DNA of 64,000 nucleotides from G963663315 sp965204925 (GCA_965204925.1 OZ242021.1:2294001-2358000); one strand, 5' to 3'. Shown: positions 45,095-54,948, counted from the stretch's first letter. Program-made: numbers and translations. The notes: a model not told the origin generated them from the letters alone.

Positions 45095-46252
45095 TTACGC
45101 CTCCGCAGGAAAACGGGGATGTAAAATATCTTGCCGACACTGCGGGATGCGGTCATGGAGCGGTGAGCTACTCTCTGCTCTTTGCGCCAGTTCTTCGTCA
45201 ATCACCGATTGCGGGAATTGACCCATGAAGCAGCAGCATATATTTTCTCCGATCATGGTTCTCGGGCCATGGGGGTGGGCAATATGCCGGTAAGGCGTGT
45301 GAACATGGTCGTGGCTGTGGTCCTGCCCGTCGCTGCGATCATGAGCAGGCCCGGGCTGGAATTCGGCGTGGTGGTGATGAACGGCAACCTCTCCGGCTGC
45401 CAGACGGTCATTGAAATCCGCCATCAGATCATCGTGGCTCGCTGCGCCGTTGGCCACTTCCCGGATGCGGGCGATGAAGGTGTTGATGACATGGGGCTGG
45501 TCTCTCAGGTAGTCGGCGACCCGGAATGAAATTTCGGGGCGTTGTGATGCCACTTTCTCGACATATGCCCGGATTCGACCAATCAGACGCCCGGAGAACA
45601 GGAAGTAGGGCGCTACCACTATCTTGCGGAACCCAAGTCTTGCCGCCATCTCCAGTCCTCTGCCGACCGAAGGGAAAGTGACTCCGGAGTAAACCGTTTC
45701 ACACCAGCCGAAGCCCAGGTTTTCGGTGACAATACGGGTCAGTTTGGCCGCTTCGGCATTCGCTGTCGCCACCGAGGTGCCGCGTCCCACGACGACCAGC
45801 ATGGTGTCGTACAAATCTCCCGGCCGCGGTCTTTCGTCAAAGCCGAGGGCCTCCAGTATTCGATGTTCGAATGCCACGATCATATCCGGATGCAGTCCGA
45901 GCTCACGGCCATACCGGATGTCGAGTCCGGGATGGCTTTGCATGTAGGTGGTCAGTACGGAAGGAATATCATTGCGGGCGTGAGTCGCGCGAAACAGCAT
46001 ACCCGGGAGCGCGTAGATACGCTTGACCCCGGACGCCGTCAGGTCATCCAGCGCCATATGGATATTGGGGGACGAGTATTCGAGAAACCCGTATTTAACC
46101 GGCAGCCCGGGGCAACGGGCGCGCAACCCCGCGGCCAGCAACCCGAATTCCTGTTCCGCCGTTTTGGCCCGGCTGCCATGACCGCATATCAGGACACCGG
46201 AATCCTGCGGCAGCGGCCCCGGGCCGCTCATACTGGTCTTGCGTGGATTCAT
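45095..46252 (-). CDS. cbiX: CbiX-type sirohydrochlorin chelatase with a His-rich tail
   Basis: 385 aa with two CbiX/CbiK-like half domains: VLICGHGSRAKTAEQEF near the N-terminus and VVVGRGTSVATANAEAAKL in the second half, then VVAPYFLFSGRL. It inserts cobalt into sirohydrochlorin in cobalamin synthesis. The C-terminal third holds a histidine-rich region (VHHHHAEF, HSHDHVHTPYRHIAHPHG) and a cysteine triplet in ICCCFMGQ, suggesting metal storage or delivery. Divergent from the chelatase-cobO-cobB operon. Confidence 0.85.
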   Translation of the reverse strand: MNPRKTSMSGPGPLPQDSGVLICGHGSRAKTAEQEFGLLAAGLRARCPGLPVKYGFLEYSSPNIHMALDDLTASGVKRIYALPGMLFRATHARNDIPSVLTTYMQSHPGLDIRYGRELGLHPDMIVAFEHRILEALGFDERPRPGDLYDTMLVVVGRGTSVATANAEAAKLTRIVTENLGFGWCETVYSGVTFPSVGRGLEMAARLGFRKIVVAPYFLFSGRLIGRIRAYVEKVASQRPEISFRVADYLRDQPHVINTFIARIREVANGAASHDDLMADFNDRLAAGEVAVHHHHAEFQPGPAHDRSDGQDHSHDHVHTPYRHIAHPHGPRTMIGENICCCFMGQFPQSVIDEELAQRAESSSPLHDRIPQCRQDILHPRFPAEA

Positions 46253-46408
46253 ATTGATTTCACAGGGCTACGGGATTGATTTTACGGGAGTTAATCTGTG
46301 ATGAGTCGGGTAATTATACCACTCAAACAGGAACAGCATGATGTTCGGGTTCACGTGAATGCGACAAAATCAGGGTGCGGTAAACTGCCCATAATACTGC
46401 GCGTCAGA

Positions 46409-46426
46409 TACCCCTTGGGGTATAAT
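46409..46426 (+). promoter_or_regulatory. Dyad overlapping the -10 of the cobalamin operon
   Basis: ATACCCC-TT-GGGGTAT is a 7+7 inverted repeat (46409-46424), and its right arm merges into TATAAT (46421-46426). That placement suits a repressor operator for the chelatase-cobO-cobB genes or for cbiX. I searched for a cobalamin riboswitch box and did not find one. Confidence 0.4.
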
Positions 46427-46471
46427 GCGCTCCTTCGTCTGTGCTTTTCAGATATGCCCGCCTGAGGAAAG

Positions 46472-48268
46472 TTGCAATATTGCAAACCAGTTATCATGCC
46501 GGATCACTACCCGTTCTGCCGCATAGTCGGACAATCGCTGCTTAAGACCGCGTTGCTGCTGGTCAGCATAGATCCGCGAATTGGCGGCCTGTTGATCAGC
46601 GGCGCTCGCGGCAGCGCGAAATCGACGATCGCGCGCGGGCTGTCGGACTTGCAGCCGCACAAGCCATTCATAACATTGCCTCTGGGCGCGAGCGAAGAAA
46701 TGATCACCGGGTCGATTGATCTGGAAAGCGCCCTGAGTAATTCCGAGGTGCGGTTTTGCCCCGGTTTGCTGGCCCGCGCGCATAATGGCTTCCTCTATGT
46801 CGATGAAGTCAATCTGCTTTTTGATCATCTGGTCGATTTGTTGCTGGATGCGGCTGCGTCCGGGGTCAATATCGTCGAGAGGGACAACATCAGTCACCGG
46901 CATGACGCGAACTTCGTTCTGATCGGTACGATGAACCCTGACGAAGGTGAGTTAAGGCCGCAGTTACTGGACCGTTTCGGCCTGAGCGTCGAGATGGAGT
47001 CGGACTTCACGGTAGAGGAAAGGAAGGAGATCGTCCGGCGGCGTCTCGCCTTTGACCATGATCCGGGGAAAATGATTGAGGACAGTCGCTCCGAATCCGA
47101 TCTCATCCGGCAAAAAATACGATGGGCCAGGGACAACCTGCACCGGGTCGAATTACCGGAACCGATTGCCACGCAAATTGCGCAGAGGTGCCTTCGGGCC
47201 GGGGTCGAGGGAATGCGCGCGGACATTGTGTTCCATCGTGCAGTAATTGCCCGGTGCGCGCTCGATCAAAGACTGGAAGTCATGAGCGGTGATGTTGATG
47301 TCGTTGAGCCGATGGTCATGAATCACCGCCGCAACGCCGATTCGGAAGATGCCGGGAAATCGGGAAACGACGAATCCGGGGACGATAATCCCGGACAGGG
47401 AGGGCAAAACGCAAGGAACCGCGGCGGCAGTCGGCCCGGATCATCCATCCAGGGTAGTTGGGGAAGCATGCCGCCCGTACCCTGCGCGCCGTTGCCGGCA
47501 TCGGCGCTGCCTCTGCCGGATTCGCGAAAGTATGCAGCCAAACCTCCGGCGCGGCAGCGCATGGCCGCGTGCAACGGGAGCCGGGATCGGCAGGGTCTGG
47601 CTGGAGGCGTCAAGTACGGGGTCCGAAACTCTGCCGAAAACAGGAAAATAGACTGGGGCGCTACGTTGAGAAATGCCCGCTTCCGGGCGCTGCCCGGTGA
47701 GGACAGGAGAGAGGCTCTCAAATACCGCTTTCAACTGCCCGGAGCAGTCAACCTGGACATGATTGTGCTGGATACATCGGCTTCTACCCTGGGTGGTCAG
47801 GGGCTTGCTCGGGCATACGGCGCCATTCGGACGTTCTCCGGACGAAGTTACCGCGCCAGAAGGCATCTGGGGTTGGTTACATTCGGTAATGATGAGGTCC
47901 GGGCGCTGGTCGGGATACAAAGAGCGCCGAAGAACATTGAGGCTGTGCCTGGGCAGGTTCGGGCCGGAGGGGGAACCCCGGTCGGTCAGGCGTTGAAGCG
48001 TATTGACGCCATACTGGCGAGGCGCAAATACAGGCGCTTGAACTGCCATATTTATCTGATTACGGACGGGAGGTTCGAGCAGTCGATCAGCGGGTGCCGA
48101 TCCATTCATTCATACCCGGTCACCCTGATCGACACGGAGTGCGGACGGGCGCCACTGGGCCGGGGGCGGCAGCTGGCGCGGCAGATTGATGCCGACTATC
48201 TGCATATTTCCAGTCTTTCGTTGCCGGGGTGCGCTGCGGGCTTTGCAACAACGAGGATGAACTCATGA
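46472..48268 (+). CDS. Magnesium chelatase-like AAA/VWA protein (putative cobaltochelatase subunit)
   Basis: 598 aa (590 from the ATG at 46496). The ChlI/BchI-like AAA domain has GARGSAKSTIARG near residue 45 and Walker B FLYVDEVNLL. A low-complexity Gly/Asp/Arg linker (about residues 285-375) leads to a C-terminal VWA domain with the metal-binding motif DTSAS in MIVLDTSASTLGG. Fused ChlI-ChlD proteins like this sit in cobalamin loci and are thought to power CobN. The TTG start at 46472 has a GAGG site; the ATG has none, so either is possible. Overlaps cobO by 4 bp. Confidence 0.85.
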   Translation: MQYCKPVIMPDHYPFCRIVGQSLLKTALLLVSIDPRIGGLLISGARGSAKSTIARGLSDLQPHKPFITLPLGASEEMITGSIDLESALSNSEVRFCPGLLARAHNGFLYVDEVNLLFDHLVDLLLDAAASGVNIVERDNISHRHDANFVLIGTMNPDEGELRPQLLDRFGLSVEMESDFTVEERKEIVRRRLAFDHDPGKMIEDSRSESDLIRQKIRWARDNLHRVELPEPIATQIAQRCLRAGVEGMRADIVFHRAVIARCALDQRLEVMSGDVDVVEPMVMNHRRNADSEDAGKSGNDESGDDNPGQGGQNARNRGGSRPGSSIQGSWGSMPPVPCAPLPASALPLPDSRKYAAKPPARQRMAACNGSRDRQGLAGGVKYGVRNSAENRKIDWGATLRNARFRALPGEDRREALKYRFQLPGAVNLDMIVLDTSASTLGGQGLARAYGAIRTFSGRSYRARRHLGLVTFGNDEVRALVGIQRAPKNIEAVPGQVRAGGGTPVGQALKRIDAILARRKYRRLNCHIYLITDGRFEQSISGCRSIHSYPVTLIDTECGRAPLGRGRQLARQIDADYLHISSLSLPGCAAGFATTRMNS

Positions 48269-48906
48269 ACGACGGGACGAGGCAGGACAAGGACAGGGGC
48301 GGAGTCGATGCTGATGAGGAAGCCCGCCATGCCGCCAGGATGGAAAAGAAAAAGGCGGTGGTCGATCAACGAATTGCCCGGGCGACCGGGCAGCGCGGCG
48401 TGCTGATCCTGCTCAAGGGCAATGGCAAGGGCAAGAGCACTTCCGCGTTCGGGACAATGGCGCGGGCGTTGGGGCACGGTCAGCGCGCTGGTCTGGTGCA
48501 GTTTATCAAGGGCAGGCTGGAAACCGGGGAATCCCTCTTTTTCAAGGATCATCCACGGGTAGATTTTCATGTCATGGGGCATGGTTTTACGTGGGAAACC
48601 CGGGACAGGTCGCGCGATATTGCCGCCGCCCGCAAAGCCTGGAAGGTAGCGCGGAAGATGCTATGCGACGAGGCTTACCATATTCTGGTATTCGATGAAA
48701 TGTCCTACATGTTCAAATACGGATATCTGGACGTTGCACCGGTGGTCGACGCGATCAGAGGCAGGCCGGGGCGTCAGAATGTGATCATTACCGGGCGTAC
48801 GATGCATCGGCGATTGATGGAAATCGCCGACACGATCAGTGAGATTGCCGATGTCGAGCATGCGTTCAGAAAAGGCGTCAGGGCGCAACCGGGGATCGAA
48901 TGGTGA
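48265..48906 (+). CDS. cobO: Cob(I)alamin adenosyltransferase CobO
   Basis: About 213 aa. The P-loop LLKGNGKGKSTSAFG and the motifs GLVQFIKG and LVFDEMSYMFKYGYLD are typical of CobA/CobO enzymes that attach the adenosyl ligand to cob(I)yrinate diamide. The start at MNDGTRQD is fixed by the ATGA overlap with the chelatase gene and GAGG upstream. Overlaps cobB by 7 bp. Confidence 0.93.
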   Translation: MNDGTRQDKDRGGVDADEEARHAARMEKKKAVVDQRIARATGQRGVLILLKGNGKGKSTSAFGTMARALGHGQRAGLVQFIKGRLETGESLFFKDHPRVDFHVMGHGFTWETRDRSRDIAAARKAWKVARKMLCDEAYHILVFDEMSYMFKYGYLDVAPVVDAIRGRPGRQNVIITGRTMHRRLMEIADTISEIADVEHAFRKGVRAQPGIEW

Positions 48907-50201
48907 ACCTGGGCAGGGTCAGCTGTCCCGCTCTTTTCTTTTGCGCCCCCGCGTCCGGGCAGGGCAAGACGACGATTACCGCAGGTATCGCCAGATATCA
49001 CCGAAACCGGGGCAGGGATGTCCGGGTATTCAAGACCGGACCGGATTATCTCGATCCCCTGATTCTGGAACGCGCTGCCGGAAGCCCGGTAGCGCAGCTG
49101 GATCTGTGGATGGTCGGTGAAAAGGAGTGCCGGCAGATTCTGTTTGAAGCGGCCGCGCAAGCCGACCTGATTTTGATCGAAGGCGTCATGGGTATGTTTG
49201 ACGGGAATCCGAGCGGGGCCGATATGTCGGCCTGTTTCGGTATACCGGTGGCGATCGTGATTGATGCAACGGCAATGGCCGGGACTTTCGGCGCGATCGC
49301 TCTGGGGCTCGCCAACCATCGGCGGGAAGTGAGCATTGCCGGTGTTATCGGCAACAACCTGGCCAGCCGGCGTCACCAGGATCTGGTCGCACAAGCGATG
49401 CCGTCCCCGATTCCGTTGCTCGGCTGTGTCCGCCGTCATGCGGATGCGCTGCTGCCGGAACGCCATCTCGGGCTGGTCCATCCTGGCGAGGTCGATGATA
49501 TCGACCGGCGGCTGGATCGGCTGGCCGAAATCATGCACCGCTGCGGGCTGACGAAACTGCCTCCCCAAGTGGAGTTCTATCCCGGCCGAACCCCGTCCGT
49601 CAAACGGCAATTACAGGGGCGGGTCATTGCGGTTGCCCGTGACGATGCCTTCACCTTTATCTATGCGGCCAACATAAAACTGTTGCAGGATATGGGCGCC
49701 GCGTGCGTCTGGTTCTCTCCCCTGGTCGATGAAACCCTGCCCGCCGCCGATGCTTTATGGTTGCCCGGCGGCTATCCGGAATTGCATCAGGAGCGGCTTG
49801 CAAAAAACCGGCGGTTGATTGACCAGGTTACCCGTTTTTGCAACAGCGGCAGGAAAGTCCTCGCCGAATGCGGCGGCATGCTGTATCTGATGGAATCACT
49901 GACGGATATAAACGGCAGACGTACGGCCATGCTCGGTTTGATACCGGGGCACGCTACCATGCGGGAGCGGGGCGGTTGCCAGGGCATGCAGACCGCGCCG
50001 TTACCCGGCGGCGATGTCCGCGCCCATGCCCACCACCGCACCCGCTGTGAGGGAACCGCCCGGCCTGTCGCCTTCGGAAGACGCGCGTATCACAAAGCGC
50101 CGGGCGAACCCATCTATCAGCTAGGCAATATTACCGCCAGCTATCTGCACTTCTATTTCCCTTCCAACCCGGACGCGATTGCCGCGTTGTTCACGAATTG
50201 A
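48900..50201 (+). CDS. cobB: Cobyrinic acid a,c-diamide synthase CobB
   Basis: 433 aa. N-terminal ATPase domain with PASGQGKTTITAG and FKTGPDYLDP; C-terminal glutamine amidotransferase domain with the catalytic cysteine in VLAECGGMLYLME and a histidine in ITASYLHFYFPS. It amidates the a and c carboxyls of cobyrinic or hydrogenobyrinic acid. The ATG lies within the end of cobO. Last gene of the short cobalamin operon. Confidence 0.93.
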   Translation: MVNLGRVSCPALFFCAPASGQGKTTITAGIARYHRNRGRDVRVFKTGPDYLDPLILERAAGSPVAQLDLWMVGEKECRQILFEAAAQADLILIEGVMGMFDGNPSGADMSACFGIPVAIVIDATAMAGTFGAIALGLANHRREVSIAGVIGNNLASRRHQDLVAQAMPSPIPLLGCVRRHADALLPERHLGLVHPGEVDDIDRRLDRLAEIMHRCGLTKLPPQVEFYPGRTPSVKRQLQGRVIAVARDDAFTFIYAANIKLLQDMGAACVWFSPLVDETLPAADALWLPGGYPELHQERLAKNRRLIDQVTRFCNSGRKVLAECGGMLYLMESLTDINGRRTAMLGLIPGHATMRERGGCQGMQTAPLPGGDVRAHAHHRTRCEGTARPVAFGRRAYHKAPGEPIYQLGNITASYLHFYFPSNPDAIAALFTN

Positions 50202-50211
50202 CTGACCGCTA

Positions 50212-51312
50212 TCAACTGCCCAGCGCCTCTCTGACCAGCGCGCAATCGGTGCCGGTTTGGTAGTCTCCCCGTTTGGTTATGAAGCCGAACTTGATCCACC
50301 AGTCATTGGTTAACTCCCAGTGATCCCTGAGCTGCCCGTTTTTCTGACCAAAAGGCGGGGCCCCGTCGGCAACGCCGCAAAAACGCGCCGTATCCTCAAG
50401 GCTGTAAATATAGAGTTCTCCGTCTGCCGGATCATTGTTCGCCGCGTCTCTTGTCAGTGAACCGTTACCTAAAATGGCAGTGACATCTTCCAGCGAGAAG
50501 CCGACCGCATCAGCGATGACCGCGTTGGAGGCAGCGGAATTGGCTCTCCAGTGCTCCACTCCGGCGTAAATTGCCTGCAAGGTTTTTACGGCCAGCGCCC
50601 GGTTGTTCTCGAGAAAGTCGTCCGACATGTAAATGCCGTCGGCAATCAGCGCCGTTCCCAGCCAGTAAGGGTCAAAGGAATGGGCGACTACACGTGATCC
50701 CTCAAGGTCTGCAAGCACCTGTGAATTGAATGGCGACCAAAGCTCGGCGGCGGCAACCTGACCGCTTATCATGGCGGCCGCCGCGTCGCCGGCAATCAGG
50801 TTCACCATTTCGACCTCATCGGCTCTGACCCCGTTCTGTTCCAGCCATATCCCCATCATGATGTGGGACAGTCCGCCTTCAAGTACCGCAACCTGCTTGC
50901 CTTTCAGGTCGGCGGCGCTCTTGATGTCCGGGTGGACAATGATCATGTCCGAACCATGCGCCAGATTGGAAAGGTTGATCAGTTTGAATCCCATTTCTTC
51001 GGCTGCCGCGATCGGGCCGAACTCTATTGTGCTGAACACCACATCCAGCTGATTGGTCGCCAGCAGGCTGAACAGTTGGACCGGGTCTTCAATAATAGTA
51101 TTTTCAAATTCCAGGTCGGTCAGGTTGTTCGCTTCGCTGACATAGTGGAACCCATAACCCGGCCAACTGAAATGCCCGATGCGGACTGTGTCCGCGGCGT
51201 TTGCAACCTGCACGAAAAAGAGTGAAAACAGGCCCAATGCGCAGCTCGACAAATACAGTCGAAGGCGATACAGGAAATAGCAATTTTGATTTTTATCGGT
51301 TTTACAAGTCAT
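50212..51312 (-). CDS. ABC transporter substrate-binding protein (TauA/SsuA/NMT1-like)
   Basis: 366 aa, periplasmic. The signal peptide ends at VANAADTVRIG. The mature protein starts IGHFSWPGYGFHYVSEA, the pattern of nitrate/sulfonate/thiamine-precursor-type binding proteins, and contains DPVQLFSLLATNQLDVVFST and VLEGGLSHIMMGIWLE. It is the last gene in its operon (permease, ATPase, binding protein), an unusual order. Divergence from the monooxygenase operon suggests it imports the substrate of that pathway. Confidence 0.85.
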   Translation of the reverse strand: MTCKTDKNQNCYFLYRLRLYLSSCALGLFSLFFVQVANAADTVRIGHFSWPGYGFHYVSEANNLTDLEFENTIIEDPVQLFSLLATNQLDVVFSTIEFGPIAAAEEMGFKLINLSNLAHGSDMIIVHPDIKSAADLKGKQVAVLEGGLSHIMMGIWLEQNGVRADEVEMVNLIAGDAAAAMISGQVAAAELWSPFNSQVLADLEGSRVVAHSFDPYWLGTALIADGIYMSDDFLENNRALAVKTLQAIYAGVEHWRANSAASNAVIADAVGFSLEDVTAILGNGSLTRDAANNDPADGELYIYSLEDTARFCGVADGAPPFGQKNGQLRDHWELTNDWWIKFGFITKRGDYQTGTDCALVREALGS

Positions 51313-51369
51313 GTCATTGTCTCCGGTATTGATAAAAGTATTGATAAAACTGGTTGCTCGCCAGAGCCG

Positions 51370-52215
51370 CTAGCTGATGCGTCCCTGGATTTCTTCTCTC
51401 ATCATCTGGTAAAGACGCTTTTCCATCTCGACGTACCCCGGTTTCACGAGCAGGTCTTCCTTTCTCGGGAAGCGTTTTCCCTGCTTGAATTCCATCGCTA
51501 TATCGGCTTTTATTTCCCCGGGCTGTCTCGTGAAAAACAGAATCCGGTCAGCAAGATAGATGGCTTCCTGGATGTCGTGAGTGACCAGAATAACGGTCTT
51601 GTTTTCACTTTCGATGATTTCGATGATCATCTCTTCCATCTCCCAGGTGACCTGCGCGTCCAATGCACCGAAAGGCTCGTCGAGCAATAATAACCGGGGG
51701 TTCTGCGCCAGCGCCCGGGCAATCGCCACGCGCTGCTTCATGCCGCCGGAAAGCTGAACCGGAAAGGATTCCGAGAAATCGGAGAGATGAACCTGTTTCA
51801 GGAAGTGTTGCGCGCGCTTTACCCTTTGTTCCTTCGGGATGCGTTGAATCTTCATGCCGTGCTCGACATTTTCCCGGACATTCAGCCACGGAAAAGATGT
51901 GTAGGCTTGGAACACCATGCCGCGTTCGGGTCCGGGACCTGTTATAGGCTGCCCATATACCTGGACATTGCCCCGCGTCGGGTATTCGAGTCCTGCTATC
52001 AAACGCAAAAGCGTCGTTTTTCCACAGCCGGACGGCCCGATCAGCGCAGTAACCTGGTTTTCCTGAATATCCACCGATACGTCATTGAGCGCAACAATGC
52101 TCCCACCGATATATTCCTTGGTCACGCGATTGGCGCGGATAGGGGGTTCACCCGCGTCACGCCCCTGTTCAAGAGCGCTGTTCCTCGTTAAGGTATTGTC
52201 CAGGTCTGATGCCAC
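51370..52215 (-). CDS. ABC transporter ATP-binding protein (TauB/SsuB-like)
   Basis: 281 aa. Walker A IGPSGCGKTTLLR, signature LSGGMKQRVAIARAL, Walker B LLLLDEPFGALDAQ and the switch histidine in LVTHDIQEA. An N-terminal stretch of about 30 residues precedes the domain. Six bp separate it from the permease stop. Confidence 0.93.
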   Translation of the reverse strand: MASDLDNTLTRNSALEQGRDAGEPPIRANRVTKEYIGGSIVALNDVSVDIQENQVTALIGPSGCGKTTLLRLIAGLEYPTRGNVQVYGQPITGPGPERGMVFQAYTSFPWLNVRENVEHGMKIQRIPKEQRVKRAQHFLKQVHLSDFSESFPVQLSGGMKQRVAIARALAQNPRLLLLDEPFGALDAQVTWEMEEMIIEIIESENKTVILVTHDIQEAIYLADRILFFTRQPGEIKADIAMEFKQGKRFPRKEDLLVKPGYVEMEKRLYQMMREEIQGRIS

Positions 52216-52221
52216 CGGTTG

Positions 52222-53073
52222 CTAACGACGGGTATATTCGTGGGGGAAAAGAAAGCGGGCTGCAACGCGGAACGAAATATCGGTGAGGACGCCGAGTATT
52301 CCGATCGTCAGAATCCCGGCCATGATGATATCTACGTGCAGGAAGCGGGACGCACGCATCATGACGGCTCCGATACCGTCGGTGGCCGCAACGATTTCCG
52401 CTATAACCAGATAGGTCCACGATACGGCAATCATGTTTCTCATCGAGTCGAGAATTTGCGGCGCTGCCGCCGGGAAGGCGACCTTGAGCACGATATGCGT
52501 GCGTTTGGCGCCCATAGTCTGGGCCGATTCAATCAACTCTCTTGGTACGGAGAGCACATTATCCAGAATCAGCGCAATAAGAAAAAACACACAGCCGAGA
52601 AACAGCAGCGCCAGTTTGGCAAAATCGGTCGGTCCGAAATAGACCAGTAACAAGGGTACGAATGAGGCTGCCGGAAGGTAGCGCAGGCCGCCAATGGTAG
52701 GGTTGATCAGCGCACGCAATTTCACGAAACAGCCCATCAACAGACCCAGAGGCACGGCCAGCAGGCAGGCTGCAAAAAAACTGACATAGATACGCCAGAC
52801 ACTTTTGCCGATATCTGCCATATAACTTTTTTCGAGTATCAGCACGTAAATCTTTCCGACGACCTGCCCGACTCCGGGCAGGAATTTTTGTTGCGATACC
52901 GGGGTCAACCAGTGACAGATTTCCCAGATAGCGAAAAATGCGGCGACACCGAGGACTCCAAGGATGAAGCCTTCGTTTCTGCCTACCGAGCCCCTGATCT
53001 CCAGAAAGCGTTCCCGCGGCGGCCTGTACAGTGGCGCTTCCCCGATTACCTGTTTGCCGTTTCGGATCTGCAT
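52222..53073 (-). CDS. ABC transporter permease (TauC/SsuC-like)
   Basis: 283 aa with about six membrane helices (for example FILGVLGVAAFFAIWEICHWL) and the EAA-type loop ESAQTMGAKRTHIVLKVAFPAA. It forms the channel of the importer. First gene of its operon, facing the monooxygenase operon across 316 bp. Confidence 0.92.
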   Translation of the reverse strand: MQIRNGKQVIGEAPLYRPPRERFLEIRGSVGRNEGFILGVLGVAAFFAIWEICHWLTPVSQQKFLPGVGQVVGKIYVLILEKSYMADIGKSVWRIYVSFFAACLLAVPLGLLMGCFVKLRALINPTIGGLRYLPAASFVPLLLVYFGPTDFAKLALLFLGCVFFLIALILDNVLSVPRELIESAQTMGAKRTHIVLKVAFPAAAPQILDSMRNMIAVSWTYLVIAEIVAATDGIGAVMMRASRFLHVDIIMAGILTIGILGVLTDISFRVAARFLFPHEYTRR

Positions 53074-53389
53074 CGGGATCAGAGAGCGTCGCCCGGCGCT
53101 GTTGGCATTGTCAGTATCTCATTTTTCATTGTTCTTTACTCCATTGGACAGGGTCAACCGATAATTCTCGAAAATCTCAATATATATGGGAAATTATGAC
53201 GGATTTCGCACCAGGATGCGACTAAAAATAAATATATATGATAATTAAAGTAATTATTGATAAATTTCGCTTGATTGGCTTCAGACAATATCATAAACTT
53301 CCGTGTGGTATCAATGATCGGCGATTTATGCGGGTCGGGTTGTGATACTGTTGAATTACAATCAGTCCATAATTCGGGAGAGGCGGGAT
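53074..53389. promoter_or_regulatory. Divergent control region, ABC importer / diiron monooxygenase
   Basis: 316 bp without a gene between two operons that start back to back. The middle (about 53215-53265) is very AT-rich (AAATAAATATATATGATAA). I found no convincing sigma-54 site (GG-N10-GC) and no clear sigma-70 pair. A strong Shine-Dalgarno (GGGAGAGGCGGG) precedes the monooxygenase start. Confidence 0.5.
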
Positions 53390-54910
53390 ATGGCATTACT
53401 GAAGATGGAAGCTTGGTATGACCTGGCGCGCGAGACCAATTGGACTCCCGGTTATGTTTCTGCGGATGAGTTGTTTCCCGAGCCGATGTCCGACAGTTTT
53501 GGCATACCGGTTGAGGAGTGGGAGACATTCGATGAACCGTACAAGGTTACTTTCCGCGATTATGTGAAGTCACAGCGTGACAAGGATATCGGGGCTTATT
53601 CTGTCAAGGCTGCGCTGGCGCGGGCCGATTTTTTCAGGAACGCGTCACCACACTGGAAGGCCTTGCTGGCCCTGCATTTCAGTGCAGTGTGCTGGGCGGA
53701 ATTTCATTCGGCTTCCGCATTCGCGCGCATGACCCGGTTTTCCCTGAGCCCCGGCATGCGTAACATGGCGACATTTGGCACCCTGGACGAGATTCGCCAT
53801 GGCCAGATCCAGATCTATTTCGCCTATGAGTTCCTGAAACATGACGCTGTGTTCGACTGGTGCCACAAGTCCTCGAAAACGGAAAACTGGATCATAATCA
53901 GTTTGCGTCATGCCCTTGATGACATTGCCCATACGCGTGATGCGACGAGCGCCGCGATCATGCTCAATATGGGGCTGGAACAGGCATTCACCAATTTGCA
54001 GTTTGTCGCTCTCTCGGCCGATGCCGCCAAATGCGGGGATCATTCCTTTGCAACAATGTTGCAGAGCATACAAACGGACGAAGCCAGGCATGCCCAGATC
54101 GGTGAACCGATGGTGCGTATCATGGTTGCAAACGGCAGGAAGAAGGAAGCGCAGCAATTGGTCGATATTGCTTTCTGGCGCATGTGGAAACAGTTTTCGG
54201 CATTGAGCGGTATCGGTATGGATTACTACACTCCACTGGAGCATCGTGAAAATTCCCTGAAAGAATTTATGGAAGAGTGGGTCATCGGCCAGTTCGGTCG
54301 TACTGTCGAGGCCCTCGGACTGGATCTGCCTTGGTACTGGGACCTCCTTAAGCACGATATTTCGACATTCCATCATGCCAACCAGATCGGGGTTTATGTT
54401 TATCGGGCTACCGAGTGGTGGCGGCCGATAGCCGGGGTAGCGCCGCAAGAACGGGAATGGCTGGAAGAAAAATATCCGGGCTGGAATGAGACTTACGGCA
54501 AATGCTGGGATGTGATAATCGAAAACATCCGTAACGGAAACTATGACAGGACCACGCCGGTCGCTCCTCCGCTGATCTGCAATATGTGCGGTCTCGAAGT
54601 GACCGGAATAGCGGGCGACAAGTGGCAGCCGGTCAATCACCAGGTTGATCTGGATGGGCGCAAATACCATTTTTGCTCGGAACCGTGCAAGTGGATATTC
54701 GAACTTGAGCCGGAGCGCTACAAAGGACACAAAAGCATCATCGATCGCGTGTTTGACGGCACTATCGGGCCGGAGCCGGACGATTTTTATGAATATATGG
54801 GGCAAAGCCCGGCCGAGCGCGGTGTTGACGGCTATGATTATCGGTGGGTGGATGGTTACGACGATGAGGTGGACATGCCCCGCGAGCCGTTGCGGCAGGC
54901 CGCCGGATAA
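53390..54910 (+). CDS. Soluble diiron monooxygenase hydroxylase alpha subunit (TmoA/TouA family)
   Basis: 506 aa catalytic subunit of a bacterial multicomponent monooxygenase. All six diiron ligands are present and at the same positions as in toluene monooxygenases: Glu104 (CWAEFHSA), Glu134 and His137 (DEIRHGQ), Glu197 (NMGLEQAF), Glu231 and His234 (DEARHAQ). A C-terminal YHS-like segment has four cysteines (ICNMCG and HFCSEPC). It hydroxylates or epoxidises its substrate with O2. The substrate is not readable; the neighbourhood points to a nitrogen compound rather than toluene. The start at MALLKMEAW has a strong ribosome site. Confidence 0.92.
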   Translation: MALLKMEAWYDLARETNWTPGYVSADELFPEPMSDSFGIPVEEWETFDEPYKVTFRDYVKSQRDKDIGAYSVKAALARADFFRNASPHWKALLALHFSAVCWAEFHSASAFARMTRFSLSPGMRNMATFGTLDEIRHGQIQIYFAYEFLKHDAVFDWCHKSSKTENWIIISLRHALDDIAHTRDATSAAIMLNMGLEQAFTNLQFVALSADAAKCGDHSFATMLQSIQTDEARHAQIGEPMVRIMVANGRKKEAQQLVDIAFWRMWKQFSALSGIGMDYYTPLEHRENSLKEFMEEWVIGQFGRTVEALGLDLPWYWDLLKHDISTFHHANQIGVYVYRATEWWRPIAGVAPQEREWLEEKYPGWNETYGKCWDVIIENIRNGNYDRTTPVAPPLICNMCGLEVTGIAGDKWQPVNHQVDLDGRKYHFCSEPCKWIFELEPERYKGHKSIIDRVFDGTIGPEPDDFYEYMGQSPAERGVDGYDYRWVDGYDDEVDMPREPLRQAAG

Positions 54911-54948
54911 TCATACGAAATACCATAATAGTCCGGGATCTCATTGAA

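Noticed and set aside
46253..46471. Cobalamin riboswitch before cbiX or the chelatase gene
   Set aside because: No B12-box-like sequence could be found in the region on either strand.
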